From JANNOG01 sp050329415 (GTDB lineage Bacteria; Actinomycetota; Actinomycetes; Actinomycetales; JBBAYJ01), in contig JBHJOS010000133.1 of assembly GCA_050329415.1 (NCBI GenBank), positions 1 to 6,783 of the forward strand: a stretch of 6,783 bases of DNA, in the 5' to 3' direction. Shown here in pieces: positions 1 to 6,080 of the stretch. The position numbers and the translations under genes were made by a program. Under the pieces are notes generated by a model that did no database searches, was not told the origin of the DNA, and worked only from the letters and a program-made list of their open reading frames with translations. The first letter of the stretch is position 1, and each line of letters opens with the position of its first letter.

Positions 1-353
1 GCCTGGTCCCGGTAGTTCGGCAGGATCTCGCCGAACTGGACCGCGCTGATCGTCAGGGCCAGCACGAAGAGCGAGATGCCGAGATAGGTCATCACCATCG
101 TGATGAGGGCGGCGGCCCACCGGGGCATGTGACGGTCGAGCGCCTGCTGCACCGGGTAGACGCCGACCGCGATGACGAGGGCCAGCACGATGGGCGCGAC
201 GACGGACGCCGCCGCCCGCAACCCGCCCAGGACCGCGATCGCGGCGGCGATCCCGACGAGCACGACAACGGCCGGCGGGACCGTGCCGAGGCCGGCCGTG
301 GGGGCAGCGGCGTCCGGCGCCGCGTTGGTTCGGCGATAGCCGTTGTCCGCCAC
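1..353 (-). CDS. AI-2E/PerM-family transporter, N-terminal part (runs off the left edge)
   Basis: Reading leftward from a GTG at 353-351, the frame stays open for 117 codons to the window edge. A polar, Ala/Pro-rich N-terminus (residues 1-25) is followed by three hydrophobic segments at about 27-45, 49-67 and 80-103. Between the second and third lies a short charged stretch with the pattern Y-P-V-Q-Q-A-L-D-R-H-M-P-R-W, and after the third comes Q-F-G-E-I-L-P-N-Y. This layout, a membrane pair, a 'P...l.rr.pRw.A' turn, another helix and then an amphipathic region ending in 'lP.y...', is typical of the N-terminus of AI-2E family permeases. Members export small molecules such as AI-2 or act in ion tolerance; the substrate here cannot be told. 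The family is usually about 350-400 residues, so roughly the first third is present. No Shine-Dalgarno precedes the GTG, which suggests a leaderless message. Family call is fairly sure, function is not. Confidence 0.8.
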   Translation of the reverse strand, partial: MADNGYRRTNAAPDAAAPTAGLGTVPPAVVVLVGIAAAIAVLGGLRAAASVVAPIVLALVIAVGVYPVQQALDRHMPRWAAALITMVMTYLGISLFVLALTISAVQFGEILPNYRDQ

Positions 354-359
354 GACGTG

Positions 360-391
360 CAGCGTAAGCGCTGTCCGCGGGCGGGTGCCCG
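360..391. repeat. Two adjacent 14-bp inverted repeats in the divergent gap
   Basis: CAGCG-taag-CGCTG spans 360-373 and CGGGC-gggt-GCCCG spans 378-391. Each has two perfect 5-bp arms around a 4-nt centre, and their centres are 18 bp apart, close to two helical turns. They occupy most of the 50-bp gap between the divergent transporter and propeller genes, and the first overlaps the candidate -10 of the transporter. A bound regulator or a small RNA hairpin are both possible. In DNA this GC-rich, 5-bp arms also arise by chance. Confidence 0.3.
361..366 (-). promoter_or_regulatory. Candidate -10 element for leaderless transcription of the transporter gene
   Basis: On the minus strand the hexamer TACGCT (366 to 361) fits the actinobacterial TAnnnT -10 consensus. 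It ends 7 nt before the GTG start at 353, so transcription would begin at or next to the start codon. No Shine-Dalgarno is visible, which agrees with a leaderless mRNA. No convincing -35 is seen. It lies inside one of the two inverted repeats of this gap. Confidence 0.35.
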
Positions 392-403
392 ATCCGGCTG
401 CCC

Positions 404-2326
404 GTGTGGACCGCGAACGGTGCCCCGGCGGGTCCTTACGGGAACGGCGGCGACGCGGTGGAGCGGCTGAGTGGCCGGGGCGACGACGTCCGGGTCAACT
501 GCGAGTACAGCTGCTTCCCCCAGAACGAGACGAGCATCGCGGTCAACCCCGTCGACCCTCGGAACCTCGTGGGCGGGGCGAACGACTACCGGCTGGGCTG
601 GGGCAGCTCCGGTGTGTACGCGAGCACGGACGGCGGCCGGACCTGGGTGGACCGGCTCATCCCGTTCCCGAGTCTGCCGAACGGCGACAACCTCGACGGC
701 GGCGGTGACCCGGTGATCGCTTTCGACCGCACCGGCGTCGCCTACCACCTCGAGATCAACTTCAATCGCACGGACGACACCAACGGCATCTTCGTCAGCC
801 GCTCGACGGACGGCGGCTTCACCTGGAGCCGACACTGCGTCGCCCTGGCGACGGACCCGCCCGCCTGCGGCCCGGCGGGCGACCCGCGGACGCCCGGGGA
901 CGGAGTGGTGATCTTCACGGCGGACGACGACACCGCGCTCAACGGCAGCGTGCCGTTCAGCGACAAGCCGTGGCTGGCTGCCGGGCCGCGCGCCGAGGGC
1001 GTCGAGCCGGCCTGCTTCGACGCCCGCACGCGCGACGCCGTCCCGTGCGCCGAGGGCACCGTGACCGAGGACCGCCTGTACGTCACGTGGACCGTGTTCG
1101 CCGACGACTCCCAGATCTTCCTCAGCCACTCCGACGACGGCGCCCGGTCGTGGTCGCCGCCTCGCTCCATCAGTGGCAGTGCACCCTTCTGCGTGGGCGG
1201 CGATGCCGTCGGCGGGGCGCCGGACGCCTGCAACACCAACCAGTTCTCGGTGCCGACGGTGAGCCCGGCCACGGGTGAGCTGTTCATCGCCTGGGTGAAC
1301 TTCAACACCCTCGACGAGAACCAGTACGTCGTCGTCCGGTCGTCCGACGGCGGCGCGACGTTCACCGGCCCGCGGTTCGTCGCGACGACGTTCGACGCCA
1401 ACTACCCCCGGGCCGGGAACCCGGCCGCCAACCCCGCCCTGACCCGGCCGGACTGCACCGCCCGCGGGCAGCAGACGTCCCGCGCGGTGCTGACGAACAG
1501 CTGCTTCCGGGTCAACTCGGGCGGCAACGTCGTCGTCGACAAGCGCGGCGGGGCCTACGCCGACGACCTCTACCTGGTCCTCAGCGACAACCGCAACGGC
1601 ACCCGGGAGAGCTCCAACACCGACGTCTTCCTCATGAAATCCACCGACGGTGGTGAGACCTGGCTCGGGCCGACCCGGGTCAACGACGACCGGTCCGGGC
1701 CGGCGGGCGACCGGGACTGCGCCGTCGGGGTCCCCGGGTGCGCCGGCGACTTCGGGACGGACCAGTGGTTCCCATGGGTCGACATCGGGACCGACGGCGA
1801 GCTCAACGTCGTGTTCAGCGACCGCCGCCTCGACACCGCGTCCACCGCGTCCGAGTGGCCGGACAGCCGCAGCCGACCCGGCAACTACCTGGTGTGGCAC
1901 GCCGTGGCGCAGTGCCGGGTCGACGACGCCGACTCCCGCGAGTGCGTCGCCGACGAGGCAAAGGTCGTCCCGCAGCCGACCGGCCCCGTCGACCCCGGGC
2001 CCGGTCCGGTCCCCGGGCAGTCGCAGGCGGAGTTCCCGTTCCGCAACGCCGTGGTGTCGGACGTGCCGTCGAACTTCGACTACGGATTCCGGGCCGGCAT
2101 CTTCCTCGGCGACTACAACAACGTCGCGGTGACGGGGGACGACGCGGTGACGTTGTGGACCGACGCGCGCAACGGACGGTCCTCGCGGAACCAGCCGGGC
2201 CGTAACCCGGCGTGCGAGCAGGCCGACGCCTTCCTCGACGTCTTCGACGCCACCCGTGCCCGTGGCGACGCCCGGGCGCGGCCCACCGATGCCCTGTTCG
2301 CCGTGACGGAGTGTCCGGTCAGCTGA
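404..2326 (+). CDS. Asp-box (BNR) beta-propeller protein, sialidase-like fold, probably extracellular
   Basis: A 640-residue product with five Asp-box motifs (S-x-D-x-G-x-T-W/F): STDGGRTW at 74-81, STDGGFTW 134-141, SDDGARSW 243-250, SSDGGATF 313-320 and STDGGETW 413-420. These mark beta-propeller blades as in sialidases and related glycan-binding or secreted proteins. The sialidase F/Y-R-I-P motif is not seen, so sialidase activity should not be assumed. There are 16 cysteines (including C33, C37, C145, C155, C204, C215, C263, C276), an even number that suggests disulfides and an exported protein. A Pro/Gly-rich stretch at about 523-540 separates a C-terminal part. Yet no signal peptide is visible: the frame closes upstream at a TAA at 365-367, and the first usable start is GTG 404 (alternative GTG 458). 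No good Shine-Dalgarno precedes either. The 5' end may be truncated, or the start may be unusual. The last 8 bp overlap the convergent amidotransferase gene. Confidence 0.75.
   Translation: MWTANGAPAGPYGNGGDAVERLSGRGDDVRVNCEYSCFPQNETSIAVNPVDPRNLVGGANDYRLGWGSSGVYASTDGGRTWVDRLIPFPSLPNGDNLDGGGDPVIAFDRTGVAYHLEINFNRTDDTNGIFVSRSTDGGFTWSRHCVALATDPPACGPAGDPRTPGDGVVIFTADDDTALNGSVPFSDKPWLAAGPRAEGVEPACFDARTRDAVPCAEGTVTEDRLYVTWTVFADDSQIFLSHSDDGARSWSPPRSISGSAPFCVGGDAVGGAPDACNTNQFSVPTVSPATGELFIAWVNFNTLDENQYVVVRSSDGGATFTGPRFVATTFDANYPRAGNPAANPALTRPDCTARGQQTSRAVLTNSCFRVNSGGNVVVDKRGGAYADDLYLVLSDNRNGTRESSNTDVFLMKSTDGGETWLGPTRVNDDRSGPAGDRDCAVGVPGCAGDFGTDQWFPWVDIGTDGELNVVFSDRRLDTASTASEWPDSRSRPGNYLVWHAVAQCRVDDADSRECVADEAKVVPQPTGPVDPGPGPVPGQSQAEFPFRNAVVSDVPSNFDYGFRAGIFLGDYNNVAVTGDDAVTLWTDARNGRSSRNQPGRNPACEQADAFLDVFDATRARGDARARPTDALFAVTECPVS
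2319..2326. other. Palindromic convergent stop overlap (TCAGCTGA)
   Basis: The perfect 8-bp palindrome TCAGCTGA holds the stop codons of both convergent genes: TGA at 2324-2326 for the rightward propeller gene and TGA at 2321-2319 for the leftward amidotransferase gene. Both proteins therefore end in Ser-stop (AGC TGA). The genes overlap by 8 bp, so no intergenic terminator can exist between them. Confidence 0.85.
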
Positions 2327-3101
2327 GACCGGCCGCCCGCAACGGCGCGACCGCGGCGGGCGCGGCCCTCGGGCGGGCGTAGCGCTCGACGAACCGGCGG
2401 ACGAGCACGGGGGGATGGACGACGGTGCTCGCCCGCGCGGTCGCCTTCAGCGACTCGGCCTCGTCGGGGTGGAAGTAGCCGGCGTGCCGGTACACGTCGA
2501 TCCGGGTGCAGATCCCCTCGGCGTCCAGCTCGGGATGGAACTGGGTCGCGTACCCGTGCCGGCCGATCCGGAACGCCTGGACCGGGCAGCGGGGGGACGT
2601 CGCCAGGAGGACGGCGTGGCGGGGGAGCCGGCTCACCGCCTCCTTGTGGCCCACGAACGCGGTGAAGGCGTCCGGCAGGCAGGCCAACAACGGATCCTCG
2701 CGTCCCTCGGGCGTCAGCGCGATCTCGATCGGCCCGACCGGTTCCCCGTAGCGACGATCGACGACCGCGCCCTGGTGGACCCCGAGGGTGCCGACGCCGT
2801 AGCAGGCGCCGAGGAACGGCACGTCCGCGTCGACGATCCGGTCCAGCAGGCCGGCGAGCTCGGCCTCGACCCGGCGCTGCACCGGGGACTTGCCGTCGTC
2901 CGGGTCGCTGGTGTTGAACGGGCCGCCGCCCAGGATCACCCCCGACCAGTCGGCGAGATCCAGCTCCGGGAGGGGGTCGCGCTCCAGCCGGACCCGGCGC
3001 AGCTCGCGCTCGGCGAGCCCGCCGAACCGGAGGAACGCCTCGTACTCGCCGTCCGCCGCGGCGTCCTCGGCGCGGGTGGCCAGCAGCAGGAACGGCCGCA
3101 C
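2319..3101 (-). CDS. Stand-alone class I glutamine amidotransferase domain protein (GuaA N-terminal-like)
   Basis: A 260-residue protein from GTG 3101-3099, starting V-R-P-F-L-L-L-A. It carries the class I GATase signature: an oxyanion-type loop G-G-G-P-F-N at 58-63, the nucleophile Cys100 in G-A-C-Y-G-V-G, and the His189/Glu191 pair in Q-F-H-P-E-L. These residues hydrolyse glutamine to release ammonia. The length fits one GATase domain plus a helical tail; no synthetase domain is fused, and the acceptor enzyme cannot be named. Stand-alone homologues resembling the GMP synthase glutaminase domain are common in actinomycetes and poorly characterised. The frame is open further upstream, but that part is low-complexity and overlaps the divergent region, so the GTG next to the conserved first strand is preferred. 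The C-terminus is Ala/Arg/Pro-rich. It is divergent from the hydrogenase operon (112-bp gap) and convergent with the propeller gene. No functional link to the hydrogenase is evident. Confidence 0.85.
   Translation of the reverse strand: MRPFLLLATRAEDAAADGEYEAFLRFGGLAERELRRVRLERDPLPELDLADWSGVILGGGPFNTSDPDDGKSPVQRRVEAELAGLLDRIVDADVPFLGACYGVGTLGVHQGAVVDRRYGEPVGPIEIALTPEGREDPLLACLPDAFTAFVGHKEAVSRLPRHAVLLATSPRCPVQAFRIGRHGYATQFHPELDAEGICTRIDVYRHAGYFHPDEAESLKATARASTVVHPPVLVRRFVERYARPRAAPAAVAPLRAAGLS
2331..2367. terminator. Possible GC-rich hairpin just past the propeller gene stop
   Basis: The arm GGCCGCCCGC (2331-2340) can pair with GCGGGCGCGGCC (2356-2367) apart from a 2-nt bulge, with a 15-nt loop. 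It begins 5 nt after the TGA of the propeller gene and could end that transcript. There is no following T-tract, and the stretch also encodes the Ala/Arg/Pro-rich C-terminus of the opposite gene, so the pairing may be a by-product of composition. Confidence 0.25.
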
Positions 3102-3108
3102 CCGCGGA

Positions 3109-3114
3109 ACTGTA
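3109..3114 (-). promoter_or_regulatory. Candidate -10 element for leaderless transcription of the amidotransferase gene
   Basis: TACAGT on the minus strand (3114 to 3109) fits TAnnnT and ends 7 nt before GTG 3101, the same spacing as at the transporter gene. No Shine-Dalgarno lies in the usual place (an AAGG is about 24 nt upstream, too far). A -35 box is not recognisable. Confidence 0.35.
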
Positions 3115-3198
3115 GGGCCCCGGGACCTTGGGCCGGGGTATCCGGCCGCCGGTGGGGAGAGGCTGGCCGGGTGGCCTCGCGGCATCGACGCCGCGGGC

Positions 3199-3205
3199 GG
3201 GAAGG
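3199..3205 (+). promoter_or_regulatory. Ribosome binding site of the hydrogenase small subunit gene
   Basis: GGGAAGG ends 8 nt before GTG 3214. This supports that start over in-frame upstream extensions, and it places the start about 19 residues before the twin-arginine pair, as expected for hydrogenase Tat signals. Confidence 0.5.
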
Positions 3206-3213
3206 CGGTCATC

Positions 3214-4368
3214 GTGACCGACGCCGGACCCACCGACCTGCCGGTCGCGCTGCTCGCGCACGACGTCGACCGGCGCACGTTCCTGTCCTACTGCGCCGGC
3301 CTCACGACGACCCTGGCGCTGCCGGCGATGCACACCCAGGACATCGCCGCCGCCCTGGCCGCCCCCGACCGGCCCCCCGTGGTGTGGCTGGAGTTCCAGA
3401 GCTGCACCGGGGACACCGAGTCGCTGCTGCGAGCACACAGCCCGAGCGTCGGGGACCTCGTGCTGGACCAGATCTCCCTCGACTACCACGAGACCCTCAT
3501 GGCCCCCTCGGGTCATCAGGCCGAGGACTCCCTCACCGACGCACTCGAACGCGGCGGCCACCTGCTCGTCATCGAGGGGTCGGTCCCGCTCGCCGACGGC
3601 GGCGTGTACTGCACCATCGCCGGGCGGACCGCGGAGCAGCACCTGACCGAGGCGGCCGCGAGCGCCGCCGCCGTCATCAACGTCGGGACCTGCTCGGCGT
3701 TCGGCGGCATCCCGGCCGCGGACCCGAACCCGACGGGCGCGGTCGCCGTCGGCGACGTCGTCTCGGGCGTGCCGGTGCTCAACCTGCCCGGCTGTCCGGT
3801 GAACGCGGACACCATCACGGCCACCGTGGCGCATTACCTGGCGTTCGGCACGCTGCCGGCAGCGGACGACCTGGGCCGGCCGCTGTTCGCCTACGGCGCC
3901 CGGATCCACGACACCTGCCCGCGGCGCGGCTACTTCGACGCCGGGCTGTTCGCCCTGGAGTGGGGGGACGAGGGCCATCGCCAGGGGTGGTGCCTGTACA
4001 AGATGGGCTGCAAGGGCCCCGCGACCTTCCACAGCTGCCCGCTGGTCAAGTGGAACCAGGCGACGAGCTGGCCGATCGGCGCCGGGCACGGCTGCGTCGG
4101 CTGCTCGGAGCCGGCGTTCTGGGACACCATGAGCCCCTTCTACGAGCGGCTGCCCGAGGTCGAGGCGCTGGGCTACAGCGCCACCGCCCAGACGATCGGG
4201 CTCACCGTGGCCGGTGCCACGGCGGCCGGGTTCGCCGCCCACGGCGTCGGCAAGTACGTCCAGCACCGGATCGGTGTCCGCCAGGACCGGCAGGCCGCTG
4301 AAGCGGCGAGCACCGGTGAGGGCCGGGGGACCGCCGAGGCGTCCGCGACCGAGGAGGCGAGCCCGTGA
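3214..4368 (+). CDS. hyaA: Membrane-bound uptake [NiFe]-hydrogenase, small (Fe-S) subunit
   Basis: A 384-residue electron-transfer subunit. Residues 1-50 form a Tat signal: D-R-R-T-F-L-S-Y-C at 19-27 (compare RRSFLKYC of E. coli HyaA), a hydrophobic stretch and an Ala-rich cleavage region near 46-50. Mature sequence starts around P-P-V-V-W-L-E. Cluster sites by family alignment: proximal C64, D67 (motif C-T-G-D), C160, C194; distal His232, C235, C260, C266; medial C275, C294, C297, with Pro287 where a fourth ligand would otherwise sit, as in [3Fe-4S] medial clusters. The proximal site has Asp in place of the second Cys of CxxC. Both extra cysteines of O2-tolerant six-Cys enzymes are absent (Gly66, Gly165). 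A C-terminal hydrophobic helix (about 323-345) is the membrane anchor that docks on cytochrome b; an Ala/Glu-rich tail follows. The stop overlaps the large-subunit start by GTGA. Family call is firm; the exact hydrogenase subgroup is not certain. The symbol follows E. coli naming (hupS elsewhere). Confidence 0.93.
   Translation: MTDAGPTDLPVALLAHDVDRRTFLSYCAGLTTTLALPAMHTQDIAAALAAPDRPPVVWLEFQSCTGDTESLLRAHSPSVGDLVLDQISLDYHETLMAPSGHQAEDSLTDALERGGHLLVIEGSVPLADGGVYCTIAGRTAEQHLTEAAASAAAVINVGTCSAFGGIPAADPNPTGAVAVGDVVSGVPVLNLPGCPVNADTITATVAHYLAFGTLPAADDLGRPLFAYGARIHDTCPRRGYFDAGLFALEWGDEGHRQGWCLYKMGCKGPATFHSCPLVKWNQATSWPIGAGHGCVGCSEPAFWDTMSPFYERLPEVEALGYSATAQTIGLTVAGATAAGFAAHGVGKYVQHRIGVRQDRQAAEAASTGEGRGTAEASATEEASP
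4351..4357 (+). promoter_or_regulatory. Strong Shine-Dalgarno of the large subunit gene
   Basis: GAGGAGG lies 7 nt before GTG 4365, inside the 3' end of the small-subunit gene. With the GTGA overlap it fixes the start and points to translational coupling of the two subunits. Confidence 0.7.
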
Positions 4369-6080
4369 GCCGCATCATCGTCGACCCTCTCACCCGTATC
4401 GAGGGCCACCTGCGGATCGAGGCCCGCGCCGAGAACGGCGCCGTGGCCGAGGCCTGGGCGTCGGCCACCATGTGGCGCGGCATCGAGCAGGTGCTCGCCG
4501 GCCGCGACCCCCGCGACGCCTGGCTGTTCGCCCAGCGGATCTGCGGGGTGTGCACGACGGTCCACGCGCTGGCGTCGGTGCGCGCCGTCGAGGACGCCCT
4601 CGACATCTCGATCCCCCGCAACGCCCACCTGCTGCGCGACCTCATCGCGACGTCGCAGTTCGTCCACGACCACGTGATCCACTTCTACCACCTGCACGCT
4701 CTGGACTGGGTGGACGTGACCAACGCGCTGCGGGCCGACCCGGCGCGGGCGGCGGCGATCGGCTCCGGGCTGTCCGACTACCCGCGGAACACCGCCGGGC
4801 AGCTCACGGGGGTGCAGCAGCGGCTGCAGCGGTTCGTGGACTCCGGGCGCCTCGGACCGTTCGCCAACGGCTACTGGGGGCACCCGGCGTACTCGCTGGC
4901 GCCCGAGGTCGACCTGCTGGCCGTCAGTCACTACCTGGACGCCATCGACTTCCAGCGCGAGTACGTCAAGATCCATGCCTTGTTGGGCGGAAAGAACCCG
5001 CACCCGCAGACCTACCTCGTCGGCGGTATGGCGAGCCCGGTCGACCCGTCGAGCGCGGCCGCGATCAACGCGGGCACTCTCGCCCAGCTGCGGCGGCTGG
5101 TGCAGCTCGGTCTGGACTTCGTGCGCCAGGCGTACCTGCCCGACTTGCTGGCTATCGCGGCTGCCTACCCGGAGTGGGCGGCCCTCGGGGCCGGACCCGG
5201 CAACTTCCTCGCGTTCGGCGACCTCACCGCCGACCCGCGGCGCCCCGGCGAGCCCGCGACCGACGGTTTCCTGCCGGGCGGGGTGGTCCGCGCCTCGGCG
5301 CCGGGCCGGGTGGAGCCGGTGGATCTCGCGCTCATCAGGGAGCACATCGACCGCTCGTGGTTCACCGGTCCGGACGGCTCCGCGGCCCATCACCCGTACG
5401 ACGTCGACGTCACCCCCGCGTACACGGGCCCCGAGCCGCCGTACGAGGAGCTGGACGTCGACGCCGCGTACTCGTGGCTACGGGCCCCGCGCTACGACGG
5501 CCTCGCGATGGAGGTCGGCCCGCTGGCGCGGATCGTCATCGCGTACGCCCAGGGGCACGAGGTCCTCGCCCCGCTGGTCGACGACTCCCTGGCCCGCCTC
5601 GGCGTCCCGGCGTCCGCGCTGGACTCCACCCTGGGCCGCACCCTGGCCCGCGGACTGGAGACGCGGGCGCTCGCGGAGTACCTGCTCACCCTGGTCGACC
5701 GGCTGGAGGCGAACCTCGGCGGCGGTGACCTCCAGGTCCACGACGGGGCGAGGTGGGAGCGTCGCACCTGGCCGGCCACCGCCCGCGGGGTGGGCCTGCA
5801 CGAGGCGCCGCGCGGCGCCCTGTCGCACTGGGCGGTCATCACCGGCGGACGCCTCGAGCGGTACCGGGCCGTCGTCCCCACCACGTGGAACGCCAGCCCC
5901 CGCGACGCCGACGGCACTCCCGGTCCCTACGAGACCGCCCTCGTCGGCACCCCGCTCGCCGACCCGGAGCGGCCGCTGGAGATCCTGCGGACCATCCACT
6001 CGTTCGACCCGTGCATGGCCTGCGCCGCCCACGTCGTCGACGCCGACGGTCGGCGCCTGGCCCAGGTGAGGGTCTCGTGA
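4365..6080 (+). CDS. hyaB: Membrane-bound uptake [NiFe]-hydrogenase, large (catalytic) subunit
   Basis: A 571-residue catalytic subunit of an H2-oxidising hydrogenase. The N-terminus has D-P-L-T-R-I-E-G-H, with Glu13 in the family's proton-gating position. The active site motifs are R-I-C-G-V-C (Cys60, Cys63) and D-P-C-M-A-C-A-A-H (Cys550, Cys553, His556). These four cysteines hold Ni, with Cys63 and Cys553 bridging to the Fe(CN)2CO. Other family blocks are G-G-K-N-P-H-P-Q (208-215), E-V-G-P-L-A-R (383-389) and H-E-A-P-R-G-A-L-S-H-W (479-489). The 15 residues after His556 form the C-terminal peptide that a HyaD/HybD-type endopeptidase removes once nickel is loaded, after which the enzyme is exported with the small subunit through Tat. 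No such peptidase gene is in the window. Length is close to other group 1 large subunits. The gene overlaps both neighbours by 4 nt. The symbol follows E. coli naming (hupL elsewhere). Confidence 0.95.
   Translation: MSRIIVDPLTRIEGHLRIEARAENGAVAEAWASATMWRGIEQVLAGRDPRDAWLFAQRICGVCTTVHALASVRAVEDALDISIPRNAHLLRDLIATSQFVHDHVIHFYHLHALDWVDVTNALRADPARAAAIGSGLSDYPRNTAGQLTGVQQRLQRFVDSGRLGPFANGYWGHPAYSLAPEVDLLAVSHYLDAIDFQREYVKIHALLGGKNPHPQTYLVGGMASPVDPSSAAAINAGTLAQLRRLVQLGLDFVRQAYLPDLLAIAAAYPEWAALGAGPGNFLAFGDLTADPRRPGEPATDGFLPGGVVRASAPGRVEPVDLALIREHIDRSWFTGPDGSAAHHPYDVDVTPAYTGPEPPYEELDVDAAYSWLRAPRYDGLAMEVGPLARIVIAYAQGHEVLAPLVDDSLARLGVPASALDSTLGRTLARGLETRALAEYLLTLVDRLEANLGGGDLQVHDGARWERRTWPATARGVGLHEAPRGALSHWAVITGGRLERYRAVVPTTWNASPRDADGTPGPYETALVGTPLADPERPLEILRTIHSFDPCMACAAHVVDADGRRLAQVRVS
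6064..6072 (+). promoter_or_regulatory. Shine-Dalgarno of the cytochrome b gene
   Basis: AGGTGAGGG sits 4 nt before GTG 6077 (7 nt when measured from AGGTGA), inside the last codons of the large-subunit gene. It supports the GTG in the GTGA overlap as the start of the cytochrome gene. Confidence 0.6.

Larger units (their letters stand above)
3102..3213. promoter_or_regulatory. Divergent intergenic region between amidotransferase and hydrogenase operon
   Basis: These 112 bp must hold the start signals of the amidotransferase gene and probably the promoter of the hydrogenase operon. Two small inverted repeats are visible: CCCCGG (3118-3123) with CCGGGG (3133-3138), and CCGGC-c-GCCGG (3142-3152). 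I see no clear -35/-10 pair on the plus strand and no recognisable binding site for a named regulator. Confidence 0.4.

Noticed and set aside
368..403. Possible lipobox (L-S-A-G-G-C) just upstream of the propeller gene start
   Set aside because: The frame has a TAA immediately before it, no usable start codon and no hydrophobic stretch ahead of the Cys, so a lipoprotein signal is not supported.
92..1900. Long leftward open frame of about 600 codons opposite the propeller gene
   Set aside because: Its product is low-complexity (Val/Arg/Ala/Gly-rich) with no recognisable domain. It lies opposite a gene with clear Asp boxes and crosses the transporter gene in the wrong frame. This is typical of GC-rich shadow frames.
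404..2326. Calling the propeller protein a true sialidase
   Set aside because: Asp boxes are shared by many secreted propellers, and the sialidase F/Y-R-I-P motif is not seen.
2890..3213. Extending the hydrogenase small subunit upstream to 2890
   Set aside because: The extra 108 residues are Ser/Arg-rich, overlap the divergent amidotransferase gene and would put the twin-arginine motif far from the N-terminus. GTG 3214 has a ribosome binding site and normal Tat spacing.
3102..3278. Extending the amidotransferase upstream to 3278
   Set aside because: The extra 59 residues are low-complexity and overlap the start of the hydrogenase small subunit. The conserved first strand begins right after GTG 3101.
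3403..3708. Six-cysteine O2-tolerant proximal cluster as in E. coli Hyd-1
   Set aside because: Both additional cysteine positions are Gly (66 and 165), and the second CxxC cysteine is Asp.
2113..4266. Leftward open frame of about 717 codons spanning the amidotransferase and hydrogenase small-subunit genes
   Set aside because: It is in the wrong frame relative to the amidotransferase and opposite the small subunit. The product is Arg/Gly/Pro-rich with no motif.
2415..4301. Rightward open frame of about 628 codons across the amidotransferase and small-subunit genes
   Set aside because: It overlaps two genes with intact catalytic or cluster-binding motifs in other frames and shows no family signature itself.
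4173..5728. Long open frames on both strands inside the hydrogenase large-subunit gene
   Set aside because: The large-subunit frame carries all the active-site motifs; the others are Arg/Pro-rich shadows.
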